Source: Antedon mediterranea (lineage: Eukaryota > Echinodermata > Crinoidea > Comatulida > Antedonidae). From it: 60,000 nt of DNA. Under the pieces are notes generated by a model. The model had not been told where the DNA came from. It searched no databases and saw only the letters and a program-made list of their open reading frames with translations. The stretch's first letter is position 1. Each line of letters opens with the position of its first letter. A program made the position numbers and the translations under genes. The stretch covers positions 18,926,912 to 18,986,911 of the forward strand of contig NC_092675.1 in the NCBI RefSeq assembly GCF_964355755.1. Reading direction: 5' to 3'. Shown piece after piece: positions 1 through 13,382 of the stretch.

Positions 1-23
1 GAAACCATCGTGTTTTTCAAAAG
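1..23 (-). CDS. TSPAN33-like: Probable seventh exon of the tetraspanin gene, truncated by window edge
   Basis: On the minus strand an AG acceptor (24-25) is followed in phase 0 by LLKNTMV. After the previous exon's CRNQ this aligns with the NQ..xNTM stretch of TSPAN33-type loops. The family normally has Cys right after NTM; here it reads Val. Only 23 bases are visible, so the exon call is tentative. Confidence 0.45.
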
Positions 24-3000
24 CTGCTTTCAAACACAATAGTTTTGTATGAAATACAATAATCATTTTCTTGATTGTTTGTCCAGTCAACAGACCATAA
101 TCATGTGAATGCTTAGAGGTAAACTATGCATTTACATATTCATATGGTATCAAACTAAATTAAATCTCTCATTTATATTTACAATACAAGTTATTGACTA
201 CTGTGTATTGGTAAAACAATATAATTTATAGAATACTGTATTGGTAAAACAATATAATTTATAGACTACTGTATTGGTAAAACAATATAATTTATAGAAT
301 ACTGTATTGGTAAAACAATATTATTTATAGACTACTGTATTGGTAAAACAATATAATTTATAGAATACTGTATTGGTAAAACAATATTATTTATAGACTA
401 CTGTATTGGTAAAACAATATAATTTATAGAATACTGTATTGGTAAAACAATATTATTTATAGACTACTGTACTGTATTGGTAAACAATATTATTTATAGA
501 CTACTGTATTGGTAAAACAATATAATTTATAGAATACTGTATTGGTAAAACAATATTATTTATAGACTACTGTATTGGTAAACCATATCATTTATAGACT
601 ACTGTATTGGTAAACAATATTATTTATAGACTACTGTATTGGTAAACCATATCATTTATAGACTACTGTATTGGTAAAACAATATTATTTATAGACTACT
701 GTATTGGTAAAACAATATTATTTATAGACTACTGTACTGTATTGGTAAACAATATTATTTATAGACTACTGTATTGGTAAAACAATATTATTTATAGACT
801 ACTGTATTGGTAAACCATATCATTTATAGACTACTGTATTGGTAAAACAATATTATTTATAGACTACTGTATTGGTAAACAATATTATTTATAGACTACT
901 GTATTGGTAAAACAATATTATTTATAGACTACTGTACTGTATTGGTAAACAATATTATTTATAGACTACTGTATTGGTAAACAATATTATTTATAGACTA
1001 CTGTATTGGTAAACAATATTATTTATAGACTACTGTATTGGTAAACAATATTATTTATAGACTACTGTACTGTATTGGTAAACAATATTATTTATAGACT
1101 ACTGTACTGTATTGCTAAACAATATTATTTATAGACTACTGTACTGTATTGGTAAACAATATTATTTATATACTACTGTACTGTATTGGTAAAACAATAT
1201 TATTTATAGACTACTGTATTGGTAAACAATATTATTTATAGACTACTGTACTGTGTTGGTAAACAATATTATTTATAGACTACTGTATTGGTAAACAATA
1301 TTATTTATAGACTACTGTATTGGTAAACAATATTATTTATAGACTACTGTATTGGTAAACAATATTATTTATAGACTACTGTATTGGTAAACAATATTAT
1401 TTATAGACTACTGTATTGGTAAACAATATTATTTTATAGACTACTGTACTGTATTGGTAAAACAATATTATTTATAGACTACTGTATTGGTAAACAATAT
1501 TATTTATAGACTACTGTACTGTGTTGGTAAACAATATTATTTATAGACTACTGTATTGGTAAACAATATTATTTATAGACTACTGTATTGGTAAACAATA
1601 TTATTTATAGACTACTGTATTGGTAAACAATATTATTTATAGACTACTGTATTGGTAAACAATATTATTTATAGACTACTGTATTGGTAAAACAATATTA
1701 TTTATAGACTACTGTATTGGTAAACCATATCATTTATATACTACTGTACTGTATTGGTAAAACAATATTATTTATAGACTACTGTATATTTTTTTCTGCA
1801 ACTGGAAGCAAAAAAAACCATAAAACATAAAAAAAGAATATTTATAAGGTTGCTCACCTGATTTCTACAACAGGAGAATGGTACACCGCATGCATCTGGG
1901 CTTTTTGTCAATGAACAATTAAAATAGAGATTTTTATCCCAGTCTTTATAAGTTCTTCCTCCACAACACTGGAACTGAAAAAGATATGGTAATTACACAA
2001 ATTAATCTCAGAGCACTGTACCTTTTAATTTGATCAGAACCTTAAATATATTTATTTAATTATATTATTTATATTTTATGTACTGTACCTAAAACATTGT
2101 ATTTTATAATTATTGTTTACAGTTGAGAATATTCCAATCAATTCCCTTCAATTCCCACAAAAAACCGGATTTAAAGAACCCTTGATCAAGATGAAGGCCA
2201 TGGGAATTAAGGAGGCATTTACACCAGGGCCAAGCACCAGGGCCAAGCACCCAACCCTTTTAAGATGGAGGCCGGGGAATTAAGGAGGCATTTACACCAG
2301 GGCCAAGCTCCCTACCCTATCAAGATGGAGGCCGAGGAATTAAAGAGGCTTTTACACCAGGGCCAAGCATCCTACCATCTTAAGATGAGGCTTTTACACC
2401 AGGGCTAAGCACCTTACCCTTGATCAATATGGAGGCTGGGAGAATTAAGGTGGCTTTTACACCAGGGCAAGCACCTTACCCTCTCAAGATGGAGGCCGGG
2501 GAATTAAGGAGGCATTTACACCAGGGCCAAGCACCCTACCCTCTCAAGATGGAGGACAGGGAATCAAGGAGGCATTTACACCAGGGCCAAGCACCCTACC
2601 CTCTCAAGATGGAGGCCAGGGAATTAAAGAGGCTTTTACACCAGGGCCAAGCACCCTACCCTCTTAAGATGAGGCTTTTACACCGGGCTAAGCACCCTAC
2701 CCTTGATCAATATGGAGGCTGGGAGAATTAAGGTGGCTTTTACACCAGGGCCAAGCACCTTACCCTCTTAAGATGAGGTTTTTACACCAGGGCCAAGTAC
2801 CCTACCCTCTCAAAATGAGGCTTTTACACCAGGGCCAAGCACCTTACCCTCTTAAGACGAGGTTTTTACACCAGGGCCAAGTACCCTACCCTCTCAAAAT
2901 GAGGCTTTTACACCAGGGCCAAGCACCTTACCCTCTTAAGATGAGGCTTTTACACCGGGCTAAGCACCCTACCCTCTCAAAATGAGGCTTTTACACCAGG

Positions 3001-6000
3001 GCCAAGCACCTTACCCTCTTAAGACGAGGTTTTTACACCAGGGCCAAGTACCCTACCCTCTCAAAATGAGGCTTTTACACCAGGGCCAAGCACCTTACCC
3101 TCTTAAGATGAGGTTTTTACACCAGGGCCAAGTACCCTACCCTCTCAAAATGAGGCTTTTACACCAGGGCCAAGCACCTTACCCTCTTAAGATGAGGTTT
3201 TTACACCAGGGCCAAGCACCCTACCCTCTTAAGATGAGGCTTTTACACCAGGGCTAAGCACCCTACCCTTGATCAATATGGAGGCTGGGAGAATTAAGGT
3301 GGATTTTACACCAGGGCCAAGCACCTTACCCTCTTAAGATGAGGTTTTTACACCAGGGCCAAGTACCCTACCCTCTCAAAATGAGGCTTTTACACCAGGG
3401 CCAAGCACCCTACCCTCTTAAGATGAGGCTTTTACACCAGGGCTAAGCACCCTACCCTTGATCAATATGGAGGCTGGGAGAATTAAGGTGGATTTTACAC
3501 CAGGGCCAAGCACCTTACCCTCTTAAGATGAGGTTTTTACACCAGGGCCAAGCACCCTACCCTCTCAAAATGAGGCTTTTACACCAGGGCCAAGCACCCT
3601 ACCCTCTTAAGATGAGGCTTTTACACCAGGGCCAAGCACCCTACCCTTGATCAATATGGAGGCTGGGAGAATTAAGGTGGCTTTTACACCAGGGCCAAGC
3701 ACCCTACCCTTGATCAATATGGAGGCTGGGAGAATTAAGGTGGCTTTTACACCAGGGCCAAGCACCCTACCCTTGATCAATATGGAGGCTGGGAGAATTA
3801 AGGTGGCTTTTACACCAGGGCCAAGCACCCTACCCTTGATCAATATGGAGGCTGGGAGAATTAAGGTGGATTTTACACCAGGGCCAAGCACCTTACCCTC
3901 TCAAGATGGAGGCTGGGAGAATAAGGGTGGCTTTTACACCAGGGCCAAGCACCCTACCCTTGATCAATATGGAGGCTGGGAGAATTAAGGTGGCTTTTAC
4001 ACCAGGGCCAAGCACCCTACCCTTGATCAATATGGAGGCTGGGAGAATTAAGGTGGCTTTTACACCAGGGCCAAGCACCTTACCCTCTCAAGATGGAGGC
4101 TGGGAGAATTAAGGTGGCTTTTACACCAGGGCCAAGCACCCTACCCTTGATCAATATGGAGGCTGGGAGAATTAAGGTGGCTTTTACACCAGGGCCAAGC
4201 ACCCTACCCTTGATCAATATGGAGGCTGGGAGAATTAAGGTGGCTTTTACACCAGGGCCAAGCACCTTACCCTCTCAAGATGGAGGCTGGGAGAATAAGG
4301 GTGGCTTTTACACCAGGGCCAAGCACCCTACCCTTGATCAATATGGAGGCTGGGAGAATTAAGGTGGCTTTTACACCAGGGCCAAGCACCCTACCCTTGA
4401 TCAATATGGAGGCTGGGAGAATTAAGGTGGCTTTTACACCAGGGCCAAGCACCTTACCCTCTCAAGATGGAGGCTGGGAGAATAAGGGTGGCTTTTACAC
4501 CAGGGCCAAGCACCCTACCCTTGATCAAGATGGAAGCCAATCTAAATGCATAAATATGTCTGAAAGTACATTGTTGGACTTCAGCTAATTATCATATGGC
4601 AAAACATTTATTTGTGTTGGTCTCCTTCCATTTTACAGTTATTTTGTTATATCATGGAAAAATAAGTCCTAATTTATTTTTCTCCATGGTTATATCTATA
4701 TCTAATAATAAATTGAAACTGAAACAGTTAAAACATACATAGCTTTGTAAAAAGTCAATCAAATCTTGTAGATCTACATTATCCCGGTAATTTCTAATGA
4801 TATTGTCGATAGTATCGGAAACTTGTGTCTCAAGCTACAAAAAAAAGACATTTTATTTTCAATTTACAGAAAATAATGATAAATGTTTTATAACATAAAC
4901 TTAATTTTCAAATAAACAATTTATATGTTCGCCTTTTGAAAGATAATTATTAATTCTAATAGCTCAATGCATAAAATATGCAAAAGCTCAACTGGTGAAA
5001 TATTCCTTCATAATTCATACATAAAACTGTAGAATATTAATGTAAAGCTGTCAAACTTTATGTGATGTGCTCATATATAGACATGGTGATGTCATATCAC
5101 TACCATATTTGGACATATCACTACCCTATTTGGGCATATCACACTAGTTTGATAGTGTTAACAGAGACTAAGACTATTCATACTACATTCCAGTTGTCTC
5201 AAAGTGTATTATATAATCATTAGATATTCACTGTTACAAATGTTTATGAGACCACTGAGGTGAGACACACAATTCCATGATGGAAAGAACTTGATGTGGC
5301 TTGTAGTTTTTGTACAGGTACTAACTATATTGACATTTCTGCAGTTGCATATGATACATATAAATATATTAAATTCTGTCAACATTTGCAAGATGTCTTG
5401 GTGAATATTTTGAAGATAATAATTGGATAGATACAGTATTTATATATAATATTTGAAAATGAATTATATTGGATTGATTGATAGATACAGCAGATATTGA
5501 TAAATAAGCTTGTTTGTAAAATCAATTGATTAAAAAAATGTTATATGATATACTTTATTGAGAATGAATGATTGAAAAACACATGATGAGTAAGATACTA
5601 CCTGCGCCCATGAAACAGTCTATTTTGCATAGAGCATATTAAAACTATTCAGTTTATGGCTCGCAGTTTTTAATCATTTAATTTATATTGTCAAATGATA
5701 GACACTTTTTGACACCCCTGTTCGGGGAAGGGTTCCTCTAAAGGTTCTACATGTAGATGAAATAAACAAATATTCAAACTTCACTAAATGATGTCTAGAA
5801 ATAAAATTACCAGTTACCTTGTCTCTATAAACATAAGCAAGTACTCCTACTGCAACTTCCGAAAAGAAAATAACACCTAAAATAACACTATACTGTGAAA
5901 TAAAAACAAAAATAACAGATTTTTTTAAAACATGCCAAAACGAGATATACATACAAATTGTATTATATTGTAAATTGTCCTGTTTCCAGAAAATTAGAGT

Positions 6001-9000
6001 AGTCTCATCATAATGCATCTTACATACTATTAATAAGTGTGAGACATAAATATTTATATTTTTATTTTATGTCTTTAGTAAACACATGGCCAAGGATTAT
6101 CAATAGTAAATAAATCACTGTTCTGTCGGATAGGTGGTAATCCCCTGACACAGGGACTATTTTGTAAACCAGTTCACCAGGGTAGCCCCCTACTCTTGAA
6201 TGATGAAATTGGTTCTTTAAAGTGCACTCGGGAAAACTGTGTACACTAGATCTACGGTTTTATAGTCCTTATACCCGCCCGAGAAGACTTGTTCTACCAC
6301 CAGAACTAGGAGCCAATCTGCCTTAAACCTTTGCCGATACCATTGGCTCTTTAGGTACAATAAACAGTGCCCTTGTCTTAACAGCTCAGCCATTTGAATT
6401 TAAATACAATTTTTTTTATTCGTGGAATTCAGAGTCTGGCTTTCGGGAAAGTTAATAGTACTACAGGTATACTTACAAATCGTAAGAGTGAAATGTTTTC
6501 TCTGAGTGCTCCAATACATCCTGCAAAGGCCAGTACAAATATAACACCGCCTGGTGCAATAAGAAGTAAAACTGGGTCAATAGTAACAGATGTTAGTTGA
6601 TTAAGGTTGTCAAATACTCCCTGTTAAAAGAAAACAATTTTAAAACAAAAAAAAGGTAAACTCTATTCTAATGCAACTCCAATTGTACACATACTTGACT
6701 ACTACACTAGAACTATATCATAAAGTATCATAAGAAAAATAAAATAAAATTAAATAATTGCATTCGTTAATTACACTTAAGAAAAGAACATCTCTAGGTC
6801 AGAATTATTATTATATTAGCAAGAGCCAATAGTCTGTACAACATCCAAATTACGTCAATAGCATTGAATTGAAGTGGTTTTGGTTTGACAAAACAGTCAA
6901 CATTTTACTTTCATTTTATGACTCATCATTCTCTTGAAATTACAAAACAAAAAGCCTATAGCATCTGCAAAACGCTAAATAATAGAATCATAACAAGTTG
7001 ATTATTTATTAAATCTTATTAAATATAAACAATGTGCATAAAACAAGATCATTTAAAATAATATAATATAATAAAAATAGTTGAAAAAATCTTAATTAAG
7101 TAAATATCCGTAAGTCCTGTCAATATACAGTTAGTATTATGTGTGCACTTTTCTGTGCATGGCCAAATACTGTAGATTTATGTCAATTTTACTGTATTAT
7201 ATTTTAGTGAAAATTAAGCAGTTGAACATATACAGGGGGCTTCCAATGTTATGGCAAAATGTTATGGAAAAATTAGGAGCATTAGAGCAGCCATGAATGG
7301 TTAACCAATCAGAATAATCCAAGGCCTTATCAGCTTTTTAAAGTATTATAATAATACATGGCTTGACTAAAATTGTACAGATATAGCACTGTACTTATCA
7401 ATTCATATCGATTTTAGAATTGGAAATTTGCCTAATGGCGGTACAAAACACAAGAGTATGCTTTATGCCTTGTTAAACATTGATTAGTTGATTTGACCTA
7501 TAAATTATGTAATACAATTCTTTAATCAACCAATGTTAATATAAAAGCCAATCTAATCTTGTGATTTGATTGGACAATTTTTGGAATTGTTTATATATTA
7601 TAATTTTACTATTTCAGTAAGAAATAATAAATCTTTTCATTAACTGCATGTAAGTAATTAATAAATATAATGGTAAATTTCATAATCAAGAAATTTGAAC
7701 AGAATTAAAAACAATTTTCTAGGATGAGGTCATCAAATTTTAAGAACACACAACAAATGAAATGAATAAATGTAAGAGGATATGATAACAATATTATTAC
7801 GGTACTCAGTAATATTTTTCCATTAGATAAATACCGTAACATTATTAATTATACAAAATCATAAATGTCTATATATTTTTATGTGACTGTCATTTTAGTG
7901 TTCAGTTGAATTAGGTCAATGCTTGCAGTTCCTTCAGTTAAAGTTGACTTTCTTTCAGCTCCGCAAAAATAAGAATATTTTAATAATGAACAGCTTGGAA
8001 TATCAGTTTAATTAAGTTATTTTTTAATATTGTTTTTTGATGTTATCTTGTCTTATATGTATTTTCTTGTTTTTCCAATTTTACTGCGTCCAACTTAATG
8101 ATATATTGTACTAGGCCCAACCACTCACTTTTTCAGTTAATACGGATTGGACCCCATTGGAAATAAGTTTACTTTTATTTGTCGACTTAATGGGTTATCC
8201 TGGTATTCTTTTTGTACATTGTATATTTTAACTTTTGTGTATGAATATCGAATAAAATCAATCAATTAATCAACATAGACTACATACAAACAACAATATA
8301 TGATTTAAAAATGTGTAATGAACTTACCCTCTCATACCAAGCCCATGCACCAGCTCCAATCAAGGCGATTCCAAGAAGCTGAAAAAAAAACCAAAAACAT
8401 AAATTATTATTCATGCACTACATTGACGAATTCGTGCTACAGAAGCCATCTTGCAGAGATGAAAAACAGTCATGACCAGCCGAGTGTAAAAAACAAAAAT
8501 AACATAGCGTTTTCAGGGCAGCCCATAATGGGGATTAATTTAAAAAACGCACCTCCTGAACGAGGGTTGTATGAGAAAAAAAGTACTGTAAAATGTTCTT
8601 AAAAGATTGGCCTACATATATTTGAGTGAAAAAAATTTTTTTCATTGCCTAAAATTCATCGAAAAACACCACAGTGTATAAGCATAGACACACTGTCCAC
8701 ATTTTTCAACACTGTGAAAAATGTGTTTCTAATTTTGTTTATTTGTAATTACTTACTTTACTGAATTTGTGAATTTAACAATTTAAAACCTAACTATGGA
8801 ATATCTGCAACGCCCTTCCAAAATTTAAAATATTGATATTTTTTTTTGCAGTCTGGATTTTGTGGGAAATTTAAAAGGTTGATATTTTAAAAATTACAAA
8901 CCGCAAACCACATTAAAATTTTGTATCTATATATAAATTATGGTTTATTCTGACATAGGCGAGCACAATGCAAAAACTTCGGTACAAATCTCCGCCTTGG

Positions 9001-12000
9001 ATACCTACCTTATCTATCTCAGATGTACCGCGAAACGTAGATTTGATAACATTAGTTTTCACATCGACGCTATTGTTCCATATTTCTTTCTTAGGAAGAT
9101 ATTATAAAGGGTTTTATAATCCGGGTTCACGGTAAGGTGTGTCAATTACCTTGCAAGTTCCCTGCATCGTTGGTTTCCACCAGGGAGTTGTTACAACTCC
9201 CTGTTTCAACTAACTTGGCCGTTGGTGCTTGGTGGCGATAGCAATTTTGGTTTTTTGTTTATTTTCGGACGCGGACCGGGCGTGTGAAGGTATAGTATAG
9301 TACATAAAGATCAAATTAAATATATTCATAAAACAGGAGTAAATTGTGATACTTCTGCCCATGTTGCAAGCCGTCTAAAGCGTCTTCCTTCTTAGGCCAA
9401 AACGGCTCACTGTGTCGCTGAATAATGTATTAAGTATACAAATTAGGATGGTATTTATTTGAATAAACGCCCGGAACACCTCCCCAATAAAACATCCATT
9501 AAAATAATTATCGCCACTCCGCACCCCCATCCCCCCCCCCATCCTCCATCCAAATCCCATCTAATAAACGCCCATCCACATTTATACACACAACAATGTA
9601 TTATATTTATATCACAAATATAATTTTATACTATTTTTAGTAGATTTCATCAAACTGTTATCTACAATTTGTTATTCTTATTTACCACTTTTCATATCTA
9701 CAATAAACACTATACGTAAAACCCTATTAATCATCTAAGACACTGTGAAACAGGTTAGTGGGTAGGTTTACTTTTTTACGAATATCAAAAGCATTTAAAT
9801 AATGGTAACCGACCGAAATTGTCCAGGCCAGAATGTCCTTCTAAACCTTTTTACCCGAGTCATTATCATTCCGAGAACCATCATCTACACTTCCTAGAGG
9901 AGGAGCGAGCGAAGCGAGCTCACCCTCTAGTAATCTATAAATTATTATTATTATTAATATTATTATTATTATTATGATATACACATGGCCGGCAGGTTTT
10001 AACAGTTTGGATATTTTGGATAAAATTTGTATTTTTAAATACAGATTTTACAACAAAAAAAAAGGCCAAAAAAATAGATGAATAAAGGAAATAAAATAGA
10101 TATTCAACTAAAAAAATTGTTTATCAATTTAAATTCTGTGTTATAATTAATTACAATTGATGTTTGCAGACATTTTCTATTGTCTACAATGAGTGTACAT
10201 TGTCAAATGTCAACCCTGTTAATATTATGTCAATATATACTTCAACTCTAGTTACTAAGGAAATCAATAAATTTCTATGGATACCTTAATGCTATAAATT
10301 ATATAAATAGAAAATTAATCAATGAGATATTGATCCATGTAAGCCTTTTTCCAGTCGACGTAACGTTACAGCAAGTTTGCGTTGAATTTTAAATCGTTAA
10401 AGTTGAAAATAAATAACAATAATAATGATGATTGAGTTAATATTTACACTTTTTTAAGTGATCATTCATGGTTTCTTGGTTCTCTCAAGCGTTGCTGGGC
10501 CTATGTGAACAGTTATGGTTTTTGATTACATGTTTTTGCTAATGTACTGTAGACTTACACTAAAGACAAACATTTAATTAAATTGTTTTTATATTATAAT
10601 TTAGTTTGAGTTTACTTACACTTGTTGATATTTTGAAAGGTTTCGATCCAAGTTGGCCCTAAACCGTCTCGGCCAAAGTCAAGTCGGCCCCAAGTCAAGT
10701 CGGCCTCAAGTCAACTCGGCCGCAAGTCAACTCGGCCTCAAGTCAACTCGGCCTCACGTCAACTCGGCCAAAAAATAATCGGTCAACTCGGCCCATTAAA
10801 GTATGGAACGCAAAAAGTGCAAATAAAGGGGATTGATAAAATAATATTTCTTCACAATTTTTTAACTATGAATAATTCTGACTTTTAATGAATAATTGAA
10901 TATTATTATTTAGACAATAATATATTTAGCAACAAAAATAGGAATGATTTCACCAATTTTCCTTTATTTACGTTTAATAACATTTCGTAGCTGAGCCTCC
11001 CTGTAGTGCGTTTGCCAGCTTTTTCGATATCTACAACTGCTACGTGTTTTCGCTGACCGGGGGATTCCCCTTTTTTTAAAACGCAAATCATGCACAAAAA
11101 CGATGTACGATCATTTTTTCTATGGCCAAATGGTGGAACGTAGGCCTCCGTCTTCGATTTCCTAAAATACGGTACCTGCACGTGTTTTTTGTAACACGCG
11201 GGTACTTCTATTCATATCGGCAATGAGTTCATTTTTTTATATGATATTATATTTTTTATTTCTTCATTTTTTTAAAAACGTGGATAGTAAGAATCGTAAT
11301 AATATTAAGCACTTTTTGCGTTCCATACTTTATTGTGGCCGAGTTGACCGATTAGTTTTTGGCCGAGTTGACGTGAGGCCGAGTTGACTTGAGGCCGAGT
11401 TGACTTGAGGCCGAGTTGACTTGAGGCCGAGTTGACTTGGGGCCGACTTGACGTGGGGCCGACTTGACTTTGGCCGAGACGGTTTGGGGCCGACTTGACC
11501 TGCACCCTTTTGAAATATCAGACCTTTATAGTAGTGTACGTACAAAAAGGTGAAAAAAGAAGAATTGTCAGTGCTTTTACAAGTTATGAGTGACGACATA
11601 ATTTGTGAATTGGATTATGATTGGACAGTTTTAACAGTCAACTTCAACAATTGTCATTTTAATCATTTTTAACATTGATTTTTATCCCCTTTTATTTATT
11701 GTAAAATCATTGAATCCGGTTAATTCAATCATAGAGATATTATAGTTCACTATTTAAATATCTCTATGATTGAATGCAACGTTTACAGGAAAACAGGCTT
11801 TAGGCTTGTATAGTTCAATCATTTTTATAAACAATTCAGCTATTTCTTTCAGAGATTTTCCTCCTACTGTAAACTGTTCTTCAAACCCTCAAATTTGAAA
11901 GGATTCTATTTGAAAATGTGTAATATTACAGTAATAACAGTAATGAACTCACCTTCTTCAGAGGCTAGATTTATTTGCTAGTTTATTTAGCCTACTAGGC

Positions 12001-12395
12001 CTCTAGGCCTAGTTTTATGCATACCACGACCCTTAACATATTATTAATTAGCTAGGCCTAGGCCTGACTCTAGGATTAGCCTTGGTAGAGGCAAATTAAT
12101 AAATGTATAGCTATCTAGGCCTAGGCTAGGCCAAGTTGATAGCATTTCTTAATCAGACATAACCGGGATGAATGTTGATGATTCACCCCCTACTTACACA
12201 CCACCTACTCGGACACATCTCTCATTCAATCTCACTTACCCAAAACAATACATTGGCGAAGAACAATAAATATTTTACAAATAAGCTGACTTCAGATGAG
12301 GAATGTCTAGATGAACGACTTCTTCTGACATGTTTATCCGACTCCTGTAATGTGTGTGATCGGGAGCTATAAGATTTCGGAGCTTTTTGCCCCAT
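1..12395 (-). CDS. TSPAN33-like: Tetraspanin-33-like (TspanC8) gene, seven exons visible, 3' end beyond window
   Basis: Exons in transcript order: 12395-12240, 8378-8328, 6620-6477, 5892-5818, 4834-4739, 1974-1858 and probably 23-1 (cut by the window edge). The six complete exons are all phase 0 with GT-AG borders and join to 213 residues. Seen: a serine/arginine-rich cytoplasmic head (residues 1-36), TM1 with VKYLLFFANVLFW, TM2 with DPVLLLIAPGG followed by GCIGALRENISLL, TM3 ending VYRDK, and the large extracellular loop with YRDNVDLQDLIDF, QCCGG, NCS and ACGVPFSCC. This cysteine pattern and the RDNVDLQ.LIDF string mark the TspanC8 group, whose members escort ADAM10 through the secretory pathway and set its substrate choice. 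The N-terminus and the NTM in the last partial exon favour TSPAN33. TM4 and the C-terminal tail lie outside the window. The start is the ATG at 12395; no earlier in-frame start is needed. Confidence 0.93.
190..1789. repeat. Minisatellite, about 32-33-bp unit, near 48 copies
   Basis: Tandem array of units like tttatagactactgtattgg + taaacaatatta. Most units are 32 or 33 bp; a recurrent variant has actgtactgt in place of actgt and is 5 bp longer. Early units (to about 560) alternate ataatttatagaatac and attatttatagactac types, and later units are more uniform. It fills most of the last visible intron of the tetraspanin gene. AT-rich and non-coding. Confidence 0.95.
2190..4535. repeat. Minisatellite built from 42-bp and 63-bp units
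   Basis: Tandem array in the tetraspanin intron between exons 5 and 6. Two related units share cttttacaccagggccaagc. The 42-bp form carries aagatgagg, and the 63-bp form carries gatcaatatggaggctggga. The first part (about 2190-2700) has older 60-63-bp units, the middle (2730-3600) is mainly 42-bp units, and the end (3640-4535) is regular 63-bp units spaced exactly at 3649, 3712 and 3775. Because unit lengths are multiples of 3, open frames run through the array on both strands without being genes. Confidence 0.95.
4835..5817. other. Tetraspanin intron 4 with one MITE copy
   Basis: Intron between exons 4818-5892 side and 4739-4834 side of the gene. At about 5044-5172 it holds a copy of a small repeat with internal gatgtcatatcactaccat and right end tttgatagtgttaacagag, the same family as 46632-46772. 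The rest is AT-rich sequence with no gene-like signal. Exon borders are 4834 and 5818. Confidence 0.6.
6115..6365 (-). mobile_element. SINE-like interspersed repeat in tetraspanin intron 3
   Basis: Shares with 40555-40935 a core containing agaagactygttctaccacc and a second block ttaaagtgcac, in the same order and spacing class. Both copies sit on the minus strand. The 40.9-kb copy retains a B-box-like tRNA head, so this is probably a headless relative of the same SINE family. Confidence 0.5.
6621..8327. other. Tetraspanin intron 2 with a LINE 3' end
   Basis: Mostly AT-rich unique sequence. At about 8030-8277 (plus strand) it has a typical non-LTR retrotransposon 3' end: pyrimidine-rich sequence, then gaataaaatcaatcaattaa, i.e. 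a short aatc-type terminal repeat rather than a long poly(A). No open coding remnant was seen. Confidence 0.5.
8379..12239. other. Tetraspanin intron 1
   Basis: First coding intron, 3.86 kb. Contents: a perfect hairpin gggagttgttacaactccc near 9182-9202, a C-run (9531-9540), an (att)n microsatellite near 9945-9975, and the foldback transposon at 10639-11507. A block rich in taggcctagg motifs lies at 11990-12135. No convincing exon was found on either strand. Confidence 0.6.
10639..11507. mobile_element. Foldback-type DNA transposon with tandem repeats in both arms
   Basis: The 869-bp element is flanked by a perfect 8-bp duplication TTTTGAAA (10631-10638 and 11508-11515). Its arms, about 10639-10830 and 11306-11507, are inverted copies of each other. 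Each arm carries a run of about seven short units like ggccgagttgacttga (15-16 bp) and ends inward at a block containing gcgttccatactttat. The centre (10830-11305) has a weak minus-strand open frame at 10906-11181 that I do not recognise. No transposase motif is visible, so it is probably non-autonomous. The 8-bp duplication is compatible with hAT-like or similar superfamilies. Confidence 0.85.
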
Positions 12396-13382
12396 ATCTT
12401 ATCAAAAAAGAAAGGTTTTCGAGTGTTATATTAAAGACTTTTTTGTGGAAGGATTGTATTTTATGATTTCTGCGACTGTAATGAAAAGGCTAGTATCATC
12501 TGTATCCGGCCGACAAAAAGAGGGCGACATACAACTCAGCAATTTTGGAACCAACCAATTTAATAATTATAATTATAAATGGAAGAATAGACCAATGTTC
12601 TTGGTACACCTGTTATGTACTTGATCTTTCTATAAATATTGAAGTTGCATTCGATAGATTTTGTAAAGGTTTTACCAAACGGGCATGTAAAAACAGAAGG
12701 GAAATCAACAATGAAAATGATTAGTTCTTTGCTTTTTAAATCCTGTAATATTTTAATATTTTTTTTTATTTCAAGTTTCCTTGTACAGTACTGTAAAGTA
12801 CTATGGATGCACCTTCATTCAAGAAGTGTGCCACTGATTCAAAAGTATTACTTTTGTTAATGATATTTTTTTATATCTTCTACATAATTTAGTTTAAGTT
12901 TCCTTGTACTGTAAATAGGCCTATTGTGAAATCATTTTTTTTCTAACATTTTACTTAATCTGGACGTACCTTCATTATTCAAGAAGTGTGCCACTGTTTC
13001 AAAAGTGTAGCTTCCAAATACATTATTATATTAATTATTATTATTATTAATATCCGTCGTGCCTCCTCTCTGCAGCAGTAGTGTGTCTGTACAAAGAGCC
13101 GCTTAAGCTTAAACCTCAACTCTCTTTAGCAACAACTGCAGCTGTTGTGGAGACGGCGGCCGGGCGGACACCGTTACACATACCACGATGAGTCCGATAT
13201 TGTCACTACACACAGTACCGCTTTACTGTACTTTTATTTCCAAAACAAACATACTCATCATATTTATAAAATGTCAAAAAAAGAAAAAGCTAGATCTCTG
13301 TTGTCGAGTTCTCCAACCAAACGTCAAATAAATTTAAATGAAAATTCATTCATTCATTTCGTTTTATTTCACAATGCATCAC
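12396..13382. other. Intergenic sequence upstream of tetraspanin gene, with LINE 3'-UTR fragments
   Basis: Two similar fragments occur at about 12770-12865 and 12893-13010. Both start agtttccttgtac and contain aagaagtgtgccactg followed by a ttcaaaagt end. The same tail type ends the insertion at 23357-24116, so these look like 3' UTR pieces of one LINE family. A short open frame at 13145-13390 has no recognisable domain. The promoter of the minus-strand tetraspanin gene should lie here, but I see no clear core element. Confidence 0.45.

Noticed and set aside
190-1789. CRISPR-like array
   Set aside because: Units are contiguous with no unique spacers, and the genome is eukaryotic. It is a minisatellite.
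2420-4588. Long open frames with a 14- or 21-residue repeat (for example RLLHQGQAPYPLK) on both strands
   Set aside because: They come from tandem units whose length is a multiple of 3, lie inside a spliced intron of the tetraspanin gene, and exist on both strands at once.
10906-11181. Frame inside the foldback element as a transposase
   Set aside because: No DDE, zinc-finger or other transposase motif could be seen in 91 residues.
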